NCBI GenBank assembly: GCA_004194705.1
Contig: SADC01000084.1
Span: 62,001-126,000, forward strand
Source of the DNA: Ditylenchus dipsaci
Lineage: Eukaryota; Nematoda; Chromadorea; Rhabditida; Anguinidae
Direction of reading: 5' to 3'
DNA: 64,000 bases
Within the stretch, counting starts at the first letter, position 1, and each line of letters begins with the position of its first letter. Below the pieces are notes generated by a model. It made no database searches. It was not told where the DNA came from and saw nothing but the letters and a program-made list of their open reading frames with translations. Made by a program: the position numbers and the translations under genes. Positions 23,463-36,800 of this stretch are shown here, one piece after another.

Positions 23463-24002
23463 GTCTTTTTTTGTGTGACCTCAGTTCTGCAGCAAGTAGT
23501 GGCTGTATTGGTTTGGGCATTATTTTTGGATATCCATTTGGTTCTGGAGTACCTACCCCAGGTTTTGAGGTTCGGGTGGGTAAAATTGAAATTTTGGTCT
23601 TATCAAACCGTATTTGCCACAAGATTTTACTTATTATAGAATGATTTTTTTTCGGATTCAAATAATTCGCATTTTTTAGATGGATGTTCATCTACCCTTA
23701 GGTACCTACCCTGGGATTTGGGAAATTTGGCGGTGATTTGTCCTAGGCGGTGAAATGTCCCGCGGTGAAATGTCACGGCGGTGAAATGTCCTGTGGTGAA
23801 ACGTCCCGCGGTGAAATGCCCTGCGGTGAAATGTCCTGCGGTGAAATGTCCTAGACCCAGCGTGGGGATGCCCCTTTAAGGCGCGGCCGATCATTTTTTG
23901 AAAAAAAAATCACCAAAAAATATACTTTTTGCTTTTGGGGGACCAATGTAAAAGGTACTGGAGGGTACCTGTATACCTTTCTTTTACTTAATGGCTCATT
24001 TA

Positions 24003-24392
24003 TAAACGTTGTCGTCGTCGTTGGAAAAATGTTTTATAAAGGCATTTTTACGCCAACGCCAACGACAACGACGACCTATTTATAAAAAATCCAACGACAA
24101 CGAAAATTTTTCTTCCAAATCAGACAAATTTTGCATTTAAGTCAGAATTTTAATGATTAAATATATTCTCCACACGTTTTCACTCGAAAGCTCGACTAAA
24201 AATGCGAAATTTGTCTAATTTTGAATAAAAAATTTCGTCGTCCTTGGCGTCGTCGTTGTCGTTGGCGTTGTCGTTGGATTTTTTATAAATAGGTCGTCGT
24301 TGTCGTCGTCGTCGTCGTTGGCGAAAAAAAGGGTTTTATAAAAAAAATATTCCAACGACAACGACAACGACAACGACAACGTTTATAAATGA
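24003..24392. repeat. palindrome with CGACGACAACG clusters
   Basis: Ends TGGCTCATTTATAAACGTTG and its complement, flanked by TAA. Clusters of the triplet-like unit ACGACAACG / GTCGTCGTT lie on each arm. A second member is the centre of 28449-29036. Ends of this type with a 3-bp TAA flank suggest a PIF/Harbinger-type MITE, but this is weak. Confidence 0.65.
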
Positions 24393-24484
24393 GCCATAAA
24401 TAATGGCATTCTACTCTGTTTTTATTACTGGAGCTTGTCAAAAAGAGTCTGTTATCAAGAGTCTTGCTCGGAATTATATCTGAG

Positions 24485-24660
24485 GTAAGTGAATGCGCAC
24501 ATTTCTAACTCTCAAGCCCCTGCGCTCCCGAAGGGGAGAGATCGGAGCTGACATGCGCACACCCACATACCTTAGACACAAATCACTCGAAAGTAACTCT
24601 GGATGCGTTATAAAAGCATGCATACCAGAGTTTATTTATGCGGTAGGTCCTATTATTCAA
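24485..24660 (+). repeat. interspersed repeat, GCATGCATACCAGAG family
   Basis: Contains AACTCTCAAGCCCC, ATGCGCACACCCACATACC, CAAATCACTCGAAAGT and GCATGCATACCAGAGTTT in order. Matching blocks occur at 51425-51590 and in part at 50290-50360 and 50520-50590. Class unknown; not tRNA-like as far as I can see. Confidence 0.6.
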
Positions 24661-24689
24661 AATCTTTGTTCAAATACTATGTTTTTATG

Positions 24690-25540
24690 GTCTCTAAGTA
24701 CCATTTTAGGGTGGTTCACCTTAGACTTTTACGGCTACCTTTTGACATCGACTTTTTTTTACCTTTTTTCATATGTTTTATTTTCTCATCTCACAAGGGA
24801 ACCTTCAGGAGTGTTTTTTTTCAAAGAGTTCATTGACAGATTTTTTTACAGAATCGTGTAGAGCACCCGAGAATACTATAATGAAGTGCTGCTCCTTTTT
24901 CGAGATTACGCTAAGAAGCAGAGAGACATATTTTCCCGAAGTTCGCCGAAAACCATGATAAAGGTATGGTATCATGGCTCTTAGCCTACTTTTAAATCAC
25001 CCCTATTTTGTATATCTTTTGAGTTTTCAACTTGCATGGGCATTTTTGAGCTTACTATATTATTGTGATCAGTACTTTGAAAACTTCCTCGCAGTTTTCC
25101 AAAAAGCCTAATAAAATTTTGTTACAGAAATGTGGCGGGAATTCAAATAGTTGCTGCTTTTTGAATTCCCGCCACATTCCTGTAACAAAATCTTTCGGAC
25201 ATTTTGGAAAACGGTGACGAAATTTTCAAAGTACTAAAAAATGAGTACAGGAAGCTCAAAAATGCCCCATGCAAGTTGATGACTCAAAAATTATACAAAA
25301 CAAGGGCAATTCGAAGTAAGCTAAAACCATGATAACCGTATCATGGTTTTCGGGGAACTTCGGGACGCTCTGTCTCCTGATGCTTAAGGTAATCTCGAAA
25401 AAGGGGCAGCACTTCATTATAGTACTCTCGGGTGCTCTACACGATTCTGTAAAAAAATCTGTCAATGAACTCTTTGAAAAAGGGCACCCTGAAGGTTCCT
25501 TGTCAGATGTTTTTGCACCCTTTTTTAGCTGAGATTTTTT
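24690..25540. repeat. long inverted repeat with open arms
   Basis: TCAGGAGTGTTTTTTTTCAA and GATTTTTTTACAGAATCGTG on the left pair with the region 25390-25510 on the right (CACGATTCTGTAAAAAAATC). Inner arms include GGCGGGAATTCAAATAG and its complement near 25140. TACGGCTACCTTTTGACATC at 24728 is shared with 35610-36010. No coding function; frames here mirror each other. Confidence 0.65.
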
Positions 25541-25556
25541 CTCTATTGATTAAGGG

Positions 25557-25735
25557 GTCAAACGCTTTAATTAAAAGTAATTTTTGAGGGAATCACACCA
25601 ACTTTACAATAAAAAACCAAGTTGAGCCTCAGGCTTGGTTTTTTAGTGTAAAGTTGGTGTGATTTCCGCAAAAAATTTTTTTATTAGGGTGTTTGACCAC
25701 TCAAATGATAGAGGAAAATCTCAGCTACTAAACAG
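25557..25735. repeat. palindrome with AATCACACCAACTTTAC arms
   Basis: GGAATCACACCAACTTTAC and GTAAAGTTGGTGTGATTTCC enclose a short centre with CCAAGTTGAGCC. A related inverted pair is at 35750-35880, so this is a repeated module. Confidence 0.6.
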
Positions 25736-25873
25736 TTTGAAAAAAATCCGAGATGAGAAAACAAAACATATGAAAAAAGGTAAAAAAGTCGATGCCAGAA
25801 GGAAGCCGTAAAACATTGGTATTTAAGGTAGCCGTAAAAAAGACAGGATTAAGGCATTTACAGTAAATTTGCC

Positions 25874-27205
25874 GGGATTCAACCGACTCGCCAACGCCAT
25901 AACTAGCCATCGCTAAAAAAATCGCCAACGCGAAAACTCGCCAACGTCGAATCTCGCTAACGGCGAAACTCGCCAACCAAAAACTCGTCAACAGCAAAAA
26001 CTGGCCAACAGCATAACTCGCCAACGCAAAACTCGCCAACGCATCAAAACTCCACCCCCCCCCCCCCCCCCAGCAACTCCAAAAACTAGTTTTTCAGGAC
26101 TGCTCAAAAAACAATTTTTAATCATCGATTTTGCCATAAAAAGACCGGAAAGAAGATTTGAAGAGGGACAAATGGCTATATGTGAGGTGAAGGGACAACA
26201 CAGGGCCACTTATTTAAGATAGTTAGGATAGAGTAATTATTCTCTAAACGTTGAGGCTCACCGTCAAACCCAGCAAATTTGGGTGGATTGAAAGTATACA
26301 TTATTCACTGTAGGCATGAAGTATACCCTGGTCCATCTCGAGGTGTTCACGTCAAAGCTAGAGCTCTTCGGAGCGTCTGGCTGAAGATTTGGATGGCTGA
26401 GCTTGTGGCTCGGCCTGGAGCGACCGGGAAGTGCTTTTCGGCGAAGAATTGATCGGTTCTGATCCCTAGAGGCACACCGTATTTACTTTATATATTTTTT
26501 ATCATGTTCACTGACTAGTAGGTCAAAAAACCATCTAGTAATCGATTGCGACTATTTTCAGCACTGCTTCACTGTCAGCAAATGTCAGCAAAATTGCGTA
26601 GGATGGCATGGAAGGGGACATAGTTGAGTTTCTTTTAAATTCTAACCGTAACTAAATATTACTTTCTTCTAAGTTTGATAGCTCAAATGAAAGATTAGAA
26701 ACTTGGCTACATTCTTGTATATGAAACGTGTGACTTATAGAAAAAGTCAGATAATATCAGTTAAACTAGTCAAAGAAAACCCCAAAAACCATCGATTTTC
26801 AAAAATCTAGCCGATTTTGTCCCGTAAATAAGCTCCAGTAGGTGTGTAACCCTGCGATGATAATCTTGCGGAATAGCCATCAATGTAGTTTGTTATTGTA
26901 TTTCCACATGACTTACTTATTCTTAAACGAGATAAAGGTATATATCCTTTTGCAAAATAAAAAATTAAAATATTTTAGAATAGATTTAAAATGTATATTT
27001 GTGGGTTCGCAATGGCAAGTTCTGCGTTGGCGAGGTTTTCGTTGGCGAGTTTTCCGTTGGCGAATTTTGCCATTGGCGAGTTTCGCCGTTGGCGAGATTG
27101 GCCGTTGGCGAGATTTGACGTTGGCGAGTCTTTTACGTTGGCGAGTTTTCGCGTTGGTGAGTTCTTACGTTGGTGAGTCTTTTGTTGGCGAGTAGGTTGC
27201 GTCCC
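25874..27205. mobile_element. foldback-like element C (ACTCGCCAACG units)
   Basis: Ends GGGATTCAACCGACTCGCC and, on the complement of the right, GGGACGCAACCTACTCGCC. Left cluster of ACTCGCCAACG units at 25880-26045 and inverted TTGGCGAG units at 27010-27195. Flanked by the direct repeat AATTTGCC (25866-25873 and 27206-27213; 8 bp, or 9 with a one-base shift). No transposase was recognised in the 950-bp middle. The frames at the two ends are translated repeats. Confidence 0.8.
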
Positions 27206-27813
27206 AATTTGCCGATTTTCAATTTATCTATTCATCTCGAAATCGACCGAAATTTTTCCCGACTTTTGGAGAGTTGAAAAATAAAGCCCCGGGGCTTTAT
27301 GAGAACATTTACGGCAAGTTTTTTTTTGGGTGAATTCAGTATACCATAGTTTGGCCACACATATATTTACGCAAGATGGCCAAAAAGCAACCCTAAAATT
27401 TCTTTATCACTTGTTTTTATTTTCATTAATTATTTCTTGAGATCTTTCATACCATTTGGTAGCTTTTTTTAGCCTACGAGATGGTAAAAAATTATAATAA
27501 AATGGTGAAAGTGGTAAAGTAATTATTTATGGTCGTTTTTTGAAGCTATTCAGCAAGAAAATTGCACAAAAGTATCACACGATAAAATGTACAGGTTTTG
27601 ATGTACAGACAACAGTTCTGAGGAGAGAAAACCAACTTTGTGTTCCATACACAGGAATGTTACATGCAACTAATTTCATGCTAAACTTACGCCTGATAAA
27701 AGTTCTACCCATAAAAATTTTCTAGCGATTTTATGCATCCATCCTAATCTTCCCAAGTTAAGGAGTGCCTAAATGAGATTCTAGTCCAATAAGTTCAATT
27801 TGACGTTAGTAAC

Positions 27814-30800
27814 TCACCTATCATTCACCCTCAGCTGGCAGTTCCTTTTGCCGTACCTAAAAAAACCAGAATTATGAGTGGATGTGTTGCAATGGTTCTC
27901 CTACCAATTCACATAGGCAAACTCGCTGTTGGATACTATTGAGTTAAAGCGTCCTCCAAACCTTAAAATTACTCAAAACTTGTTTTTGCTAAAGTGGTAG
28001 GCTGAATTTGAATAACCTAGCTGCGGCTTGTGACTCTGAAATTAAAAGGAAAATTTTAAAGTTATTCAAGTTTACATTAAACTGAAGATATATAGTCGTG
28101 GTACATACATTTTTATTTTCTTTATATATAATTTTTTCGCTAAGCAGATTTTCGTCAAGCAAGTTTTCGTTAAGCAGGTTTTCACCTAGCCGATATACCG
28201 TATTCTCTCTAATAGGCCGACATGTCGGTTTTTTTTCAACCCTTCAAAAATCGTGAAAATTTTGGGTCGAACTCGACATTTTCGGGTGAAAATCCAAAAT
28301 CGAAAAAGCGGAATCGATAGAGCTCGTGGGAACTAAGAAAACGCAATAAACAGCGATGTAATTTTTTTTCTTCGGACTGAGATACGGTCCCTCAAAGTAG
28401 GGGGTGTCGGTTTATTAGAGGGTGTCGGCCTATTAGAGAGAATACGGTATATGCCAGCTCAAAAATTTCCGGCAAGGAGTAAATTTGGCCAATACAAACT
28501 TTTTTCTAAGCCGAATTTCTTTATGTCTCTGGTTCATGCCTTAACCTAATGGCTCAGTTATAAACGTTGTCGTTGAATATTTTTTTATAAAACCCTTTTT
28601 TCGCCAACGACGACGACAACGACGACCTATTTATAAAAAATTCAGCGATAACGCCAACGACAACGACGACGCCAAGGACAACGAAATTTTTCATTCCAAA
28701 TTGGACAAATTTCGCATTTTCAGTCGAGATTTCGAGGGAAAACAAAAAGAGAACATAGTTAATCCTTAAATTCTGGCTTAAATGCAAAATTCGTCTAATT
28801 TGGAAAAAAAATTTCGTTGTCGTTAGCGTTGTCGTTGGCGTTGTCGTTGGATTTTTTATAAATAGGTCGTCGTTGTCGTCGTCGTTGGCGAAAAAAGGGT
28901 TTTATAAAAAATATTTCAATGTTTATAACTGAGTTATTAGGTTAAGGCAAGAACCAGAGACATAAAGAAATTCGGCTTAGAAAAAAGTTTGTATTGGCCA
29001 AATTTACTCCTTGCCGGAAATTTTTGAGCTGGCGTATATATACCGAAAAATGTCATTTTTTGTTAGACGATTGCAAAAAACGGTTTGTTGAATTTGGCGT
29101 AGAAATTTTTTAACTGCATTTAACTGCATTTAGTCTGTATCATACTAAACAAATGGAATCAGGGTTAGAAGCACTGTTGAGAACTGTAACCGGCTCCAGC
29201 TCACAGCACCGATGCAGTGCCCTGAGCTGCGGGTGCCATTTACAACACTGGTAAGAACAATACCGGCTAGCTATTTTTGCCGCTAAAACAATCGTAAGAA
29301 TTACTATTTTTCTGGCCGCGTCCAGATTATCAGAAGAAGATTGTAAGGCTAGAAAAAATAAAATTAATTCAATCCTAGAATTTTTTTTCATAAACCTTTC
29401 TCTACAATAGATTTTAGCTCTGATCATCACAATTGAGACCAGTGTTGGCATCCTCTCCTTGTGCTGCTGAATTGGTTTCATCTCCGTAGTCTGTACACCT
29501 CCTAGGCCGGCAGCTGTGCCAGGTGCTGCGACCACACTCGCATCTGATCCATTCCCTTCATAGGGTGTTTGAGCAACAGGAGCAGGTGGAGCGGGTGGAG
29601 CAGCAGCTTCTAGCGTAGCAGGGGGAGAGGATTCTGCTCCATAGCTGTTGTCTATGGGTCCTGGAGGTGCTAAGGGCTGAGAAACTGTGGCTGGAAGAGC
29701 TATTGGTTCTGGAGGAGCTACTGTTTCTGGAGCAATGGCAGCTGGAGGTTCAGGTTGTTCGATGGGTGCGGGCGGATGTGTGGGAGTACTTTCTGTCTCA
29801 TGTTCTTGGTTTAACTCTGAATTGGTGGTAGGTTAAAGCATAGATTCTCGTGTTTTAAATACGAGAATAATATAAATTTAATTCGCAATAAAATGGAAAT
29901 TACCGAGACACCCCGAATTTTTTTTAAATTGACCAATATTTTTCCCGACAACTTTTTCTAATTTTAACTTTTTAACTTTTAACTAACTAACTTTTTCTTC
30001 AAAAAAATTCTTGTCAAGACAAGCAAAATTTTTTTCAAAAAATGTTTAGAATTGTTTCTTTTTCATGTTGAGCAGAAAAAAGCTGAGATAAAAGATTTCA
30101 GATAACTTCTCAAAAATATCGAAGTGAGGCTTGAGAGTTAGAGATGCGCGTACTCACTCACCTTAGACATGATTCCGAGCAAGACTCATGATCAAAAGTG
30201 CATAAAGAAGCTCTTTTTGCAAAGCTACAGTGACCAAAACGGGGTAAAATACCAAAAAAATGACCAAAAACCAAAGGGGGACCAAGGCAATCGAATTTTT
30301 TTTTCTTTCGAAAAAACGGCCTTCCCACACTTTTTCGCCATTTCTGTCGTTTTTAGGGCATATGAAATACTTAAACCTCAAAAAACTCACTTTTTGCTCT
30401 AGCCAAATAGTGTACTCCTGCCAATTTTTTCCTTATTTAAAAATTTCTTGTCAAGATAAGCAAAATTTTTTCAGTAAGGAAGAAACTCTTTAACGACAAA
30501 AAAGTATTTTGGTGTCAGAGAAATTTTCGCCCATTAACAGACTACCTGCCTAAATTTGTTAAAATTTGCTAAAAGGCAAATTTGTTTCAAAGAATTTAAA
30601 ATTCTCAATTCAAAAAATGTTTAGATCAGTTTTTTTATGTTGAGCAGAAAAAGTAGCTGAGATGAAAGATTTTAGATAACTTTTCAAAAAAATCGAAGTG
30701 ACCCGGTAAAGTGCAGTAGTAACGGAAACGGAATTAGAAGGTGGCTTTTCAGTTGACCACTTTGAATTTTTTTAAATTTTTTATTTTCATTGCTTTTTGC

Positions 30801-33800
30801 TATTTATCGATTTGATTCATGTTTTGTGACAATTATCTGGTACACTACCGAAAGAGTACATTTCAGCGACGAAGATCAATTGACCACGAATTATAGAGTC
30901 GACTGACCATGGGTTTCGAATAGAGTAGTTCACGGTCGGTTAACCGACCCGGTCGGTTAACCGACCGACCGGGTATTTGGCCAAAAAAACCGACCGAAAA
31001 ACCGGGTACAAAAAACCGGGAAAACCGAAAACCGGGTACAGCAAAATTTCGGTTAATTTACGACAAAAAAAACCGAAAACCGGTACAAGCCGGTTAACCG
31101 ACCGAAAAAAAACTGAAAAACCGTAACCGAAAACCGGGTAGCCAAAATCCCGGTTAACCGAAAACCGGGTAAGGCCAATTAACCGACCGTGAACTACTCT
31201 AGTTTCGAACTCAAATTTTAATTTTTTATCAAATTAGAGCTCACGTTTAGGCCTGTTCTGACATGAATTCGCCTACCCTGCGCCTGAGCCTCGGTTAAAA
31301 AATATCATTGAAAGGCCTAAATAATAAATGCGCGAGTTCAAAAACCGTGGTCATCGACCTCGAATTCGTGGCCAGTCAAATTCGTGGTCAGTTGACATTT
31401 TTACAAATTTCACAAGCAAATTTTCATTAGATTTGTCTTTTAGATTATTGTAGTGATTTTTTATTTCTGTTCTATCATGTAGCCCTGGATCTAAACATTC
31501 CAACGACCGATCAATTTTTCACTCATTTCAGAACTTTCACATTTCTGAGATGAGTCAGTGGAGGTGTATAAGTCGTTCAAATGTTGAGATCCAGAGCTAC
31601 ATACCAAAGCATAAACAAAGATTGCAACAAAAGTCTAAATAAAAATCGAATATAAAATTTGTCTGTAAAATTCTTTCTTTTATTCAGACAAAATATACGA
31701 TAAGAAGTTTGTGAATACTCGTTGAAAGTTTTTTTTTTTTATTAATTAAAAAAATATATACATACCATCGTAGGGTGAGTCAATGCCTTCTTCTACATTG
31801 GAGTTAGGGTCGGGTGATGCAGGAGCAGAAATCACACCAACTACTAAAAAACGAAAAATTACAAATGCTCATGATCTGAATTTCAATTTTCTCTATTTTC
31901 CTAGTTGGAAAAGCTAACTATACAAAAAAGGAATGACAAAAATAATAAAAAAATCTATGGGCAAAAAAGTCTGTAAATAGTTTTTGCATAAAAAAACTCG
32001 AATATCTCATAAAAACTTGTGCATTTTTTTAATTCTAGCTTTAAACTTTTTTGCATTTGCGAAATTGCGATTTAAAAAGACTCAGAAAATCCAAAGCAAT
32101 AGAAGTTTTACAATCCAAAGTGTTTCAAAAAATTACTGCCGTATAAGTTATTTATGGGAGCAGGACAATTGACCGCCTGGACAATTGACGGACTGGACAA
32201 TTGACTGCCTTGGCCGTTTGAACCCCGTGGCTTCATTTCAAACAGCGTTTCAACATGGATTGAAACGCAGTTATGAAACCGATCCTGATTTGAGTGTTCT
32301 ATGTTGTAGGCTATTAAATTCCAAAATTTTTATTCCAGGAATGATTCCTGCTTTGGTTTTTGTTAATCCTGAACAGATGCGTGACGCAGCAAACCAGCTG
32401 TGGGAATTTTCGCCCGGTCAATTAGATCCTGTGATTAAATGGTTTATGAAGAACTACGTTAATAAGTCTTTTTTATCATGAATAACAGCTGCAATTATAA
32501 ATTGACACTGTTCCTAGGACCGGAAATAAGACAAGGCCGTCGTTTTGTCGTCAAGGATCCAAAATTCAAGATCGAATAGTGGAATGTGCATCAAAGAACT
32601 CTGGACAAGTCCCAATTGTACAAACAATTATGCTGAAGCAGCAAATAACAGAATGCAGGGTGAGCTTGGAGTCGACCGTCTGTGTATTTGGCATTTCACC
32701 GATTCTTTGAAAAAGGTGCAGAAAGGAAGAGACCAACTTTACTCAAAGTGGCTTCGTGGAGATGCACCAAAGCAAAAAAACACTACGTTTTGGCGGACGA
32801 CATAATCTTAGCGATTGTTGAAAACAGTGAGAATAGGTCAGTTGTCGAATACCTTGGTGCATTGCTATGAACTTCATGATGGGCGAATAGAATTTCCTCG
32901 ATGAATACTCCATTAACCGTCATACTCTCTCTTGTTTTGTTGTTCTATTAACCAAATACAAACTGTTTTCTGTTTGAATCCTTTTATTTGTCTTGTTTTA
33001 TTCCTTATTTAATGAAATTACAAAATGCTCAGCAGGTTTAGTAGTCAAAAAGCCACGGGGGGTCAAAAGGCGGTCAATTGTCCAGGCGGTCAATTGTCGC
33101 GGACCGCTATTTATACGTTGTTTGTAAATTATACTAGAGGTGAAATCTCTAGTAATTCCCATCTCTAAAAGTGACAGAAAGGCACCTATTATGTATACAG
33201 TCTAGTCCCTCTGAAAAGCCACTAAGTAGCCGAAAATCTTGACGTTTCATTTTAGTGCTATCCTGGCAGATTTAAAAAATGCACCAATAATTGTAGGACA
33301 CTCTGTTATAGGATTATTCTAAGAGAACATCCTGATGCAGAATTTCACGCTGAATACGATAGTGATTTTTTTTTGTCAGCTGCCCATACGAACAAACCGA
33401 GTCAACATTTTTGCGTTGAAACTTCAAGATAGCAGTTCTTGTTAATTTCCATTATCAAATACTGTAATTTATAACTCAAAAGAAAGTGCAGATCACAGGC
33501 ATTCTAATGACATATCATTGAGGTATTTATGAAAAAATATGTAAAAATTTTACTTAAAGGGCATGCTCGTCGCCGATGGGAAGGGCAGGAGCAGAGTGGG
33601 GAAATTCGAATTGGGAAAAACAAATAGGGGAAAAATCCTTGGCGTTATTCGGCAAATAGTTGCCGGATAATCGGCAAATAGTTGCCGAATAGAAGTCATC
33701 TTAAAATAATTGTTGTTTGAATTGACCTGGTACCCGCCATTCAAAATACCCCATCGGCGAGCATGCCCCTTCAAAGGGGGGGGGAACCATTTAGGTTTGA

Positions 33801-36800
33801 AAAAGTGGCCTCGGTGGCGCAGTGCGTAAGCTTTTGTGTTTTTCGGCCAAAAATGGTGTTGCAGGTTTAATCCCACGTGGTGGCACGCTATTTTTTTGGC
33901 TTGTTTGGCCAGTTTTAGAGGTAATTAGACTTTTTGATGCCAGATTCACAATCAGTGACCCAAATTACCCCTAGAACTGGTCAAGCAATCCAAAAAAAGT
34001 AAAGTGCACGCATGCAGAATCGAACTTGTGTGATAACGTCATTTTTTTAGTTTTTGATGTATACCATTAGACATTTTGTCTTGAGCGGAATTTGAAATTT
34101 GATAGCAAGTTCTTATGTTTGAGGCCAGTTTCATAAACAATATAATTATACATCGAAAGCTAAAAAATGACGTTTTCACACTTTTTTTGCGTTCTTAAGT
34201 ATCAAAAACCTTTTAGAAAAATGACACAATTTTTTCCTTTGACACTAAGACGGTCGAGGAGCAATATATATTCGTTGGACTCAGAATTTCATGCTGAATA
34301 CGATGGTGCAAAGTTTAAAAAAAAGGTGGTATTTGTGGGTAGCTGCCCTAAGAATCAGTCAAGTCAAGATGTTCGCTTCTGCAACTTTAAAAGGCAGATC
34401 TCATCAAATTTCATGATTAACTTTGGTGATTTTTAATGTAAAAGAAAGCGCAGATCCCGGGCTTTCTAATAAGATAATATGGACATATTTATGATAATAT
34501 AATGTAAAAGTTTAGTTCAAAGAAACTATTGTGTCGTTTTTTGAAAACGTTAGTGATACTTAAATATGCAATAAAAAGTGAAAAGGCTGTTTTTTCAGCT
34601 ATTAACGTATACCATTCGACAGAGCAGAAAGAACTGCACCAGAAAGTGCTTTGAAATAGAGAAAAAGCAGGCTTCTAGAGTGTTTAGCAAGACTCTAAAG
34701 AAAAGGTTCAAAAAAGTCTTGACCTAAAACTTTTACTTTGCTGGAGAAACCTGCATTCTTAACAGCGAATTATTGTTCAGCGTAGTCAATTTACTTGAAA
34801 AACTGCTCTCAAACCTTAAAAACTTGCTGTCAAATTACAAATTCCGCTCAAGACAACAATTATTCAAATCATGAATTTTTCGAAATTCAAATGTTTATTG
34901 TCTTGAGCGGAATTTGAAATTTGACGGTAAATCAGCAAGTCTAAGGGCACTTTTCCATGCAAATCTACCATGCTGAATACGAACCCGGTGTCGAAAATTA
35001 AGGTTTCATCGACAAAATAAGAGTTTTACATCAAAACCTCCTTTAACTTCTTTTTGAGAGTCTTGTAAAACGCTCCAAAATCCTGCTTTTTCACTTCAAA
35101 GCACGTTCTGGTGCAGTTTTTCTTGTTCTGTCGAATGGTATACATATCTAACTGAAAAATGGTCTTTTAAAACTTTTTTAGCCATTTTCATTATCAACAA
35201 CGTTTTTGGAAAATGACAGATTATTTCTGTGAACTAAAATATTTACATATAATTTTCATAAATACCTTGATAATACCTCATTTGAAAGCTCGTAATCTCA
35301 GCTTTCTTTTGAGCTGTTATTCACCGGAATCAATAATAAAAATTGGCGAGATCTGCCCTTTTGAAGTTGCATACGCAAAAATATTGACTTGGCTTGTTCT
35401 TAGGGCAGCTACCCACAAATACCACCTTTTTTTTAAACTTTTCACCATCGTATTCAGCATGAAATTCTGAGTCCAACTAATATAAATAGCTCCTCGACCG
35501 TCGGAGTGTTAAGTAAATTTTTACATTTAATCGTCATAAATACCTCAATGATATCTCGTTAGAAAGCCCGTAATCTGCGCCTTCTTTTAAACGGGGCGGG
35601 GGACTTCTACGGCTACTTTTTGACATCAACTGCTACTTCACTTCACATGCACTTTTTTACATATTTCGTTTTCTTTTCTTCGATGTTTTTACACCATTTT
35701 GTAGGTGAGATTTTTCTCTGTCGATTGAGCGGTTATACACCTTGATTAAAAATAATTTTCGATAAAATCACACCAAATATAAGGTAAAAATCCGCTAAAA
35801 ACACCTAGGTAAAAACCACGGTTTTTAGTGTAAGTTTGCTGTGTTTTTCTCGAAAATTATTTTTAATCAGAATGGTTAGCCACTCAATCGATAGAGAAAA
35901 GTCTCAGCTACAAAATGGTGTGAAAACATCTGAGATATGAAACAAAATATGCGAAAAAAGTGTTGTGAAGTGAAGTATCAGTCGATGTCAAAAGGTAGCC
36001 GTAGAAGTACCACCCTTTAAGTTATAAACTAAGAAGTTGAAAAGATCTGCTTTCTTGAAGTTTCATATGCAAAAATCTTGACTTGGTTGGTTCATAGGGG
36101 CACCTGACCCGCAAATAGTGTCTTTTTTTCATTTTTTTCACCATCGTGTATAGAGTGAAATTTTGCACCAGGGTGTATTCATAGTTTCAGGCATTCCAGT
36201 GCTAAATGTCTTTAGTTTTCCTGATTCACATCAGTTATATGACCCAGCTTAAACAAATATGCCTACCTGAAGGTGGTGGTGGCGGTGGAGGAGGTATGGC
36301 CACTGGTGGAGGGACCAAATACTCACTCTGAGGTGTAGCTATATGGATTGGTGGAGGTGGCGGACCATATGGCGATGGAGAGAATGGAGGTGCTTGATAA
36401 CTATTACTACTTTGGTAGGCTACCACCACAGGCGCAGGAGCTGCAGCATAACTGCCACCGCTGGAGTAGGAGGAAGAGCTGGAGGATGAGGAAGAATAGG
36501 TGTTCTGCAATTGGGAAGAAGATCCACAACAACCTGAGGCGCATCCGCCACCACCTCCATTACATCCACTACTCGCTGGATGCCCATAGGCCAGAGGACG
36601 GGGGTAATTGAATTGTGGAGCTGCATAACTTCCACTCCCGGCGTAACTAAATTTTTTTGGCTCTAATTACACAAAATGACTCAGAAATTTTGGCCATTAA
36701 TTTTTTAGGTCAAATATCGAAAATCGGTTTTTTAGATTGACTCTGAATATAAGGAATTTTTTTGGTATATAATGTCATAAACGTTATCCTTGCTCAGTTT

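Larger units (their letters stand above)
21573..23861. mobile_element. foldback-like element A (CATTTCACCGC units)
   Basis: Left cluster 21573-21665: repeats of GACATTTCACCGC with variable joins. Right cluster 23728-23855: the same unit inverted (GCGGTGAAATGTCC, about eight copies). Direct repeats of AGCGTGGGGATG flank it (21561-21572, 23859-23870), fitting a 9-12-bp target duplication. It holds an RPS13 pseudogene and element B. Confidence 0.75.
21350..23880. mobile_element. TTTAA MITE (family 1) split by a later insertion
   Basis: The left arm GGGGGCATGCCCACGCTAAT (21351) pairs with ATTAGCGTGGGGATG at 21558-21572. The palindrome then stops, and its missing end (GTGGGGATGCCCCTTTAAGG) reappears 2.3 kb later at 23862-23881. 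The 12-bp AGCGTGGGGATG is present on both sides of the interruption, marking the insertion point of element A. Confidence 0.75.

Noticed and set aside
21573..23861. Regularly spaced repeats as a CRISPR array
   Set aside because: Units are irregular and touch each other, have inverted partners and lie in a eukaryotic genome; there are no spacers.
29491..29537. A first frame shift in the ground-like gene
   Set aside because: A 47-nt segment with GT...CAG borders restores the frame, and its size matches the neighbouring introns, so a small intron explains it better than a base error.
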